Shown here piece after piece: positions 59,773 to 64,000 of a stretch of 64,000 bases of DNA (positions are counted from its first letter, which is position 1; the number at the start of each line of letters is the position of its first letter). The position numbers were made by a program, and so were the translations under genes. The DNA lies in the NCBI GenBank assembly GCA_035497735.1, contig DATJCX010000019.1, positions 1-64,000 of the forward strand, read 5' to 3'. The notes below the pieces were generated by a model that was given only the letters and a program-made list of their open reading frames with translations, did not search any database and was not told the DNA's origin. This DNA comes from Brumimicrobium sp035497735. Its GTDB lineage: Bacteria > Bacteroidota > Bacteroidia > Flavobacteriales_D > Crocinitomicaceae.

Positions 59773-60726
59773 ATGGAAAATCAGAATATAGAACTTTTAG
59801 ATAAGCATTTTCAGGATAAAGTTGATCAGGAAATCAAAATTGAGCCTAGAGACTATATGCCGGATGCTTATCGTAAGACTCTAATTCGTCAGATATCTCA
59901 ACACGCTCACTCCGAAACTGTTGGTCAACTACCTGAATCGAATTGGGTAACAAGAGCTCCTTCTCTAGTGAGAAAAGCAACATTATTAGCAAAAATTCAA
60001 GACGAGGCAGGTCACGGTTTATACCTTTACAGTGCTGCTGAAACCCTTGGCGCAAGCAGAGAAGATTTAATCGACGACTTACACAGTGGTAAAGCGAAAT
60101 ACTCAAGTATATTCAACTATCCTTCATTAACTTGGGCGGATATGGGTGCAATTGGCTGGTTAGTTGATGGTGCTGCCATCATTAATCAAGTTCCGCTTTG
60201 TCGTACGTCGTACGGACCCTACGCAAGAGCGATGGTACGAGTTTGTAAGGAAGAATCTTTCCATCAAAGACAAGGATTTGAGATCATGGCTAACTTAGCA
60301 GCTGGTTCTCCAGAGCAAAAGGAAATGGCACAAGATGCACTTAATAGATGGTGGTGGCCAGCGATTATGATGTTCGGTCCAAGTGATGCAGAATCCACCC
60401 ATACAGCACAGTCAATGAAGTGGAAGATTAAACGTCACACCAATGACGAATTAAGACAAAAGTTTATCGACCAAGCAGTTCCACAAGCAGAATTCATAGG
60501 ACTAAAAGTTCCTGATGAGCACTTAAAGTTCAACGAGGAAACAGGTCATTACGATTACGGTCCAATCGACTGGGAGGAGTTTTGGAGTGTTGTTAAAGGA
60601 AATGGTCCTTGTAATGAAGAACGTGTTGCTGCTCGTAAAGCTGCCAAGGACAATGGTATGTGGGTAAGAGAAGCTGCAATGGCTTATGCCGAGAAGAAAG
60701 AAAAAAGAAAAGTAAAAGTATCGTAA
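59773..60726 (+). CDS. paaA: 1,2-phenylacetyl-CoA epoxidase, catalytic subunit PaaA
   Basis: 317 residues. Diiron ferritin-like protein: the first ligand motif is IQDEAGHGLYLYSAAETLGA near 76-95 (E-x2-H), the second VCKEESFHQRQGFEIM near 157-172 (E-x-x-x-H). It epoxidises the aromatic ring of phenylacetyl-CoA with O2 and electrons from PaaE. It heads paaABCD, followed by paaB after 43 bp. Length matches the family. Confidence 0.97.
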   Translation: MENQNIELLDKHFQDKVDQEIKIEPRDYMPDAYRKTLIRQISQHAHSETVGQLPESNWVTRAPSLVRKATLLAKIQDEAGHGLYLYSAAETLGASREDLIDDLHSGKAKYSSIFNYPSLTWADMGAIGWLVDGAAIINQVPLCRTSYGPYARAMVRVCKEESFHQRQGFEIMANLAAGSPEQKEMAQDALNRWWWPAIMMFGPSDAESTHTAQSMKWKIKRHTNDELRQKFIDQAVPQAEFIGLKVPDEHLKFNEETGHYDYGPIDWEEFWSVVKGNGPCNEERVAARKAAKDNGMWVREAAMAYAEKKEKRKVKVS

Positions 60727-60769
60727 TTTATAAAGCGATACAATTATATAAAAATATTAAAACTAAAAA

Positions 60770-61060
60770 ATGGGAAATAAAGTTGAATGGCCACTTTGGG
60801 AAGTTTTTATCCGAAGTAAGCAAGGGCTAAATCACAGACATGCTGGTAGTTTAAGAGCTCCAGATGAAGTTATGGCGATTAAAAATGCACGTGACGTTTA
60901 TACACGTCGTAGCGAAGGTGTTAGTATTTGGGTAGTTAAAGCGGAAGATGTTTTTGCTTCAGACCCCTATGAAGAAGGTCCATTATTTGAACCTGCAAAT
61001 ACAAAAATTTACCGTCACCCAACCTTCTATCATGTTCCAGAAGGAGTTAAAAACCTTTAA
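60770..61060 (+). CDS. paaB: 1,2-phenylacetyl-CoA epoxidase subunit PaaB
   Basis: 96 residues. WPLWEVFIRSKQGLNHRHAG near 7-26, then SLRAPDEVMAIKNARDVYTRR near 27-47 and VSIWVVKAEDV, matching PaaB throughout. It is a small structural subunit that links the PaaAC complex. Spacing to paaC is 9 bp. Confidence 0.97.
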   Translation: MGNKVEWPLWEVFIRSKQGLNHRHAGSLRAPDEVMAIKNARDVYTRRSEGVSIWVVKAEDVFASDPYEEGPLFEPANTKIYRHPTFYHVPEGVKNL

Positions 61061-61069
61061 AATAAAATC

Positions 61070-61834
61070 ATGACTAAAGAAGAAGCATTATTTCAATTTT
61101 TACTAAGAAAAGCTGATGACAGTTTAATATTAGGGCATCGTTTATCAGAATGGTGTGGACATGGTCCGGTATTAGAGGAAGACATCGCTTTATCGAATAT
61201 CGCTTTAGACTTGATTGGTCAAGCAACAGAATTATTCAAATACGCGGCGGAAGTTGAAGGTAAAGGAAGAACGGAGGATGACTTAGCGTTTTTAAGAATC
61301 GAAAGAGAATACAGAAATGTTTTACTTGTTGAACAACCAAACGGAGACTTTGGAAAAACAATCGTTCGTCAATTCTTTTTTGACCAATTTGAATTGCTTT
61401 TCTACCAAGCGTTGACACAAAGCAAGGATGACCATATTAAGGCAATTGCTGAGAAGACAATTTTAGAAATTAAATATCACGCGAGACATTCAGCAGAATG
61501 GATTATTCGATTAGGAGATGGAACAGAGGAATCTCATGAGAGAGTTCAAAAATCAATCAATGAACTAGCTCGTTTTGTTGACGAATTGTTCTACCAAGAC
61601 GAAGTAGATGAGATTTTAATTAACGCTGGAATTATTGCAGACAGTAAAAAGCTAAGAGAGGCATTTGATAAAAATGTAGCTGATATATTATCAGAAGCAA
61701 CATTGTCACTTCCTGAAAATAATTGGCAAAACAAAATCACCAGTGGAAGAAAAGGAATTCACACTGAACACTTGGGATATTTGCTAACAGAGCTGCAATA
61801 CATGCAACGCACATACCCAGGGTTGCAGTGGTAA
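61070..61834 (+). CDS. paaC: 1,2-phenylacetyl-CoA epoxidase subunit PaaC
   Basis: 254 residues. RLSEWCGHGPVLEEDIALSN near 25-44 is the usual start of the conserved part, with FLRIEREYRNVLLVEQPNGDF near 84-104 and KYHARHSAEWIIRLGDGTEE near 138-157. PaaC resembles PaaA but serves as the structural partner without a working diiron site. Followed by paaD after 12 bp. Confidence 0.96.
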   Translation: MTKEEALFQFLLRKADDSLILGHRLSEWCGHGPVLEEDIALSNIALDLIGQATELFKYAAEVEGKGRTEDDLAFLRIEREYRNVLLVEQPNGDFGKTIVRQFFFDQFELLFYQALTQSKDDHIKAIAEKTILEIKYHARHSAEWIIRLGDGTEESHERVQKSINELARFVDELFYQDEVDEILINAGIIADSKKLREAFDKNVADILSEATLSLPENNWQNKITSGRKGIHTEHLGYLLTELQYMQRTYPGLQW

Positions 61835-61846
61835 AATAAATTAAAA

Positions 61847-62347
61847 ATGAGTACAACAAAAGAAATAACATCAGAATACATTTGGAAACTTTTAGAAGAA
61901 GTTCCAGACCCAGAGATTCCGGTAGTTTCTGTGATTGACTTGGGTGTAATTCGTCATGTAATCAAAGAAGATGATGGAAGCTGGACCATTAAAATGACGC
62001 CTACTTATACAGGCTGTCCGGCGACCAACTTTATGGCGATGAATGTTGTTTCACGATTAAAAGAAGATGGTATCAAATCAAAAGTTGATATCGTTCTTTC
62101 TCCGGCTTGGATTACTGATTATATAACAGAAGAAGGTCGTAGAAAACTTAAAGAGTATGGCGTTGCTCCACCGCAAGAAGGAGGAGATTCATCTACCCTT
62201 TTTGGGAAAAGACCCGATGTAATATGTCCAAGATGTGATTCAACGAACACAACCATGGTTTCAAATTTCGGTTCTACAGCATGTAAAGCATTTTACAAAT
62301 GCAATGACTGTCTAGAGCCTTTTGATTATTTTAAATGTCACAAATAA
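61847..62347 (+). CDS. paaD: PaaD, maturation factor of the epoxidase (DUF59 / MIP18 domain)
   Basis: 166 residues. LLEEVPDPEIPVVSVIDLG near 14-32 starts the DUF59 (MIP18) domain, with MTPTYTGCPATNFM near 53-66. The C-terminal zinc-ribbon region has CPRCDSTNTTMVSNFGSTAC near 126-145 and CNDC. PaaD is needed for assembly or activation of the PaaABCE enzyme, probably Fe-S or iron insertion. Stop is 14 bp before the small lipoprotein gene. Confidence 0.96.
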   Translation: MSTTKEITSEYIWKLLEEVPDPEIPVVSVIDLGVIRHVIKEDDGSWTIKMTPTYTGCPATNFMAMNVVSRLKEDGIKSKVDIVLSPAWITDYITEEGRRKLKEYGVAPPQEGGDSSTLFGKRPDVICPRCDSTNTTMVSNFGSTACKAFYKCNDCLEPFDYFKCHK

Positions 62348-62361
62348 AAAAACAAATAAAA

Positions 62362-62586
62362 ATGAATAAATTAAAATCCCTAGTTATCGCTAGTGCATTA
62401 TTCTTAGGAGGAATGGCTTTCACAGCATGTTCATCAGACACTGCTGCAACAGAAACGGAAATTGCAGAAAACGTAGTTTACCACTGCCCAATGGATTGTG
62501 AAGACGGTAAAATGTATGATGAACCAGGACAATGTCCAGTTTGCGAAATGGACTTAGTAGTATTTGAAGAAGAAGTAGCAGAATAA
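62362..62586 (+). CDS. Small lipoprotein with heavy-metal-binding (HMBD) domain
   Basis: 74 residues from the ATG at 62362 rather than a GTG overlapping paaD. A lipoprotein signal ends in MAFTAC (Cys 23). The mature part has YHCPMDCEDGKMYDEPGQCP and CEMDLV, the pattern of the heavy-metal-binding domain found at the ends of copper-efflux proteins and transporters. It probably binds copper or another soft metal at the outer membrane. It is read from the paa operon by position, but a functional tie to phenylacetate is not evident. Confidence 0.85.
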   Translation: MNKLKSLVIASALFLGGMAFTACSSDTAATETEIAENVVYHCPMDCEDGKMYDEPGQCPVCEMDLVVFEEEVAE

Positions 62587-62616
62587 TTTTATATTTGCAT
62601 TCATATCAAAACACAT

Positions 62617-62652
62617 AGAGGTTGTCTAATTTTTAGATAGCCTCTTTTTTTA
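62617..62652 (+). terminator. Terminator after the paa/HMBD operon
   Basis: AGAGGTTGTCTA pairs with TAGATAGCCTCT (including two G-T pairs) around a 5-nt loop, followed by a T-run. Confidence 0.88.
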
Positions 62653-62659
62653 CTTTAAT

Positions 62660-63001
62660 ATGGAAAATAACGCATTTATTACTTGGGAAGATTTCGCCAA
62701 AATAGATATCCGCGTCGGAACTATTATTAAGGCTGAAGTTTTTAAAGAAGCTCGAAATCCAGCGTATATACTACACATAGATTTTGGTGAATTAGGCATA
62801 AAAAAGACTTCTGCTCAAATCACCGTTTTGTATAGTACTGAAGAATTAATAGGAAAGCAAGTTACCGCCGTTGTTAACTTCCCACCTAAGCAAATTGCTA
62901 ATATGAAAAGTGAATGCTTAGTACTCGGTGCGGTAAATGAAAAGGAGGTGACGCTATTGACAACAGAAAGAAAGGTGAAAAATGGACTTAAAGTCGGCTA
63001 A
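62660..63001 (+). CDS. csaA: CsaA-like tRNA-binding domain protein
   Basis: 113 residues, consisting of a single EMAP/Myf tRNA-binding OB fold: WEDFAKIDIRVGTIIKAEVF near 9-28 and FPPKQIANMKSECLVLGAV near 74-92. This matches CsaA, a small dimeric protein with chaperone-like and tRNA-binding activity. The start is separated from the previous operon by the terminator at 62617. Convergent with the OmpA-family gene at 63012. Confidence 0.93.
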   Translation: MENNAFITWEDFAKIDIRVGTIIKAEVFKEARNPAYILHIDFGELGIKKTSAQITVLYSTEELIGKQVTAVVNFPPKQIANMKSECLVLGAVNEKEVTLLTTERKVKNGLKVG

Positions 63002-63011
63002 ACAACTATGT

Positions 63012-64000
63012 TTATTCTACCTCTACCACTATATTAAGTTCTAATCCTTTCTCTACGCCGTTGTACTTCAGTTCAACTTTAGCAATTGAATGACCTTTTA
63101 AGCCGTCAGTCTTGAAAGTCATAGAAACCGACATTGTCTCTCCAGGCTCAAGCGTCGTTTTTTCTATGTTAAAGCTAACAGCATCAGAAGATTTTACTAC
63201 CTCATCTATCACAACAGTTTGTTCGCCAATATTCTTTAGAATAAATTCTCTTTTAATATCCGTTCCTTGCTTAGTTAGCCCATCGTTGTATATCAACTCA
63301 TTTGCTGTAAGAATTGTTGAAAGTTGATTGTCTCCACGGATAATATCTACACTTTGAATTTCAATTTTACGCTCACTCGCTGCAGCACGTGAATAAACTG
63401 AGTTTTGTTTATCATTGGGATTATCACTAATAATTTGATCTGCCTGATACTCACCAAACGGAATCTGACGAATCGTCAATTCTCCACCTTCCTTGGAAGT
63501 CTTGTTTATAAAAGGTTGGAATACTCCACCGTCATAAGCATAAAGGTAGTTTTTTATTGAGGCAATTCTTCGCTTTGTCAAGTTCACGTTATAATCGGTC
63601 TTTGCTAATGGGCTTGCAAAACCTTTTACAGTCATTTCTATTTTTCTTCCCTTTTGCAATTCAATCAGCAATAAATCTCTAAACTGTTCCAAGTCTTTCA
63701 TACCTTGTTGCACATATTCTAAAAAGAAATCTTCAATATCATCTTGCGCATCCGCTGCTTTATCTCCTTTCAGTCCAACAGAATATTCCTTTTTGTATTT
63801 ATCTAACATGACAATGTACTCATCGTAACTGTGGATATAATTCACATTAGATGTCGTATCCCAAGATTTAGGGTTTGGAATATCATTGTGGAAATACAAA
63901 GTCACAGGTAATCTTTTGTTTAATTCTTCTAAACTTTCTTCGACAGTTGGCGGTGTTGGCTCCAGTTCCTTTCTAACCAAATAAATGTCGCTACAACAAG
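63012..64000 (-). CDS. OmpA-family surface protein with DUF1573-like C-terminus, 5' end beyond window
   Basis: The reading frame stays open to the window edge (329 codons), preceded at the edge by S-D-I-Y-L-V-R-K-E, which resembles the last blade of a WD40-like PD40 propeller. A TTG at 63980 is therefore not the true start. The visible part has a coil-rich segment (about 20-120), an OmpA-like peptidoglycan-binding domain (MTVKGFASPLAKTDYNVNLT then RRIASIKNYLYAY), and a C-terminal beta domain similar to DUF1573 (FILKNIGEQTVVIDEVVKSS). This is a common Bacteroidota envelope layout, anchoring an outer-membrane complex to the cell wall. Confidence 0.85.
   Translation of the reverse strand, partial: CCSDIYLVRKELEPTPPTVEESLEELNKRLPVTLYFHNDIPNPKSWDTTSNVNYIHSYDEYIVMLDKYKKEYSVGLKGDKAADAQDDIEDFFLEYVQQGMKDLEQFRDLLLIELQKGRKIEMTVKGFASPLAKTDYNVNLTKRRIASIKNYLYAYDGGVFQPFINKTSKEGGELTIRQIPFGEYQADQIISDNPNDKQNSVYSRAAASERKIEIQSVDIIRGDNQLSTILTANELIYNDGLTKQGTDIKREFILKNIGEQTVVIDEVVKSSDAVSFNIEKTTLEPGETMSVSMTFKTDGLKGHSIAKVELKYNGVEKGLELNIVVEVE

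Noticed and set aside
63012..63980. Taking the TTG at 63980 as start of the last gene
   Set aside because: The frame remains open to the window edge and the residues before the TTG fit the family, so the gene simply continues beyond 64000.
1..64000. CRISPR arrays, rRNA or tRNA genes, complete insertion sequences
   Set aside because: I looked for repeated spacers, cloverleaf and rRNA signatures, and transposase motifs, and found none.

Overview
The window is AT-rich, gene-dense, ordinary-looking chromosomal DNA of a Bacteroidota bacterium, most likely in the order Flavobacteriales. Evidence for this: type IX secretion C-terminal domains and a PorP/SprF family protein; a GLPGLI family protein next to a TonB-receptor-like barrel; TAnnTTTG promoter elements ahead of many genes; absence of Shine-Dalgarno-like sequences; and several TTG starts. 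The genus cannot be fixed from the sequence; a Crocinitomicaceae-like flavobacterium is a guess. I see no rRNA, tRNA, CRISPR array, intact prophage or insertion sequence.

Layout. Positions 1-454 hold the decayed 3' end of a tyrosine recombinase gene. Then come a MATE exporter (+), a minus-strand block (BaiN/HI0933-type flavoprotein, Tex, YfhO), and a plus-strand block (secreted PKD protein with gliding-type C-terminus, PorP/SprF protein, ACP phosphodiesterase, MltF-like transglycosylase). An error-prone polymerase pair follows: a dinB-type Y-family polymerase and a compact second DnaE at 13.5-17.6 kb, behind a palindromic operator and a leader hairpin. From 17.9 to 33.6 kb almost everything is on the minus strand: a TonB-C-like secreted protein, phosphoglycerate mutase, dihydroorotase, GLPGLI protein plus beta-barrel, a nitrous-oxide reductase operon (nosZ, unknown membrane protein, nosL, nosD, nosF, nosY), a hydroxyacid dehydrogenase, DUF488, a 5'-nucleotidase and inorganic pyrophosphatase.

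From 34.5 to 39.2 kb there is a plus-strand run (rsfS, ftsH, DUF2007, cdsA, psd-like) followed by a cysteine/lysine-rich exported protein. Next come acyltransferase, thioesterase, a 25-residue repeat protein, tsaC, glyS, an Nfu scaffold, lptG-tgt, a glycosyltransferase overlapping an ECF sigma factor, rsmG, gmhA, a secreted FnIII protein, a flavin reductase, a DUF3127 protein with an SSB-like acidic tail, a methionine-lyase-type enzyme divergent from an Lrp regulator, a one-cysteine thioredoxin and a sugar epimerase. The last part (56.4-62.6 kb) is a phenylacetyl-CoA epoxidase locus: paaABCD on plus, with two PaaE-like reductases and a short-chain dehydrogenase divergent on minus. A metal-binding lipoprotein, CsaA and a partial OmpA-family protein close the window.

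How the genes work together. The nos operon would let the cell respire N2O. Its promoter carries a TGAC-N4-GTCA palindrome centred near -41, the position expected for a Crp/Fnr-type activator. The paa genes open the aromatic ring of phenylacetyl-CoA, with the two PaaE-like reductases as candidate electron donors. The dinB-dnaE pair looks like a damage-inducible translesion module controlled by an unlinked regulator. No wholly new multi-gene system is evident. The most novel-looking items are the 25-residue repeat protein, the dinB operator and leader hairpin, the nosZ operator, the unknown nos membrane protein, the Cys/Lys-rich exported protein, the duplicated PaaE, and a set of promoters placed so close to ATG that the mRNAs should be leaderless.
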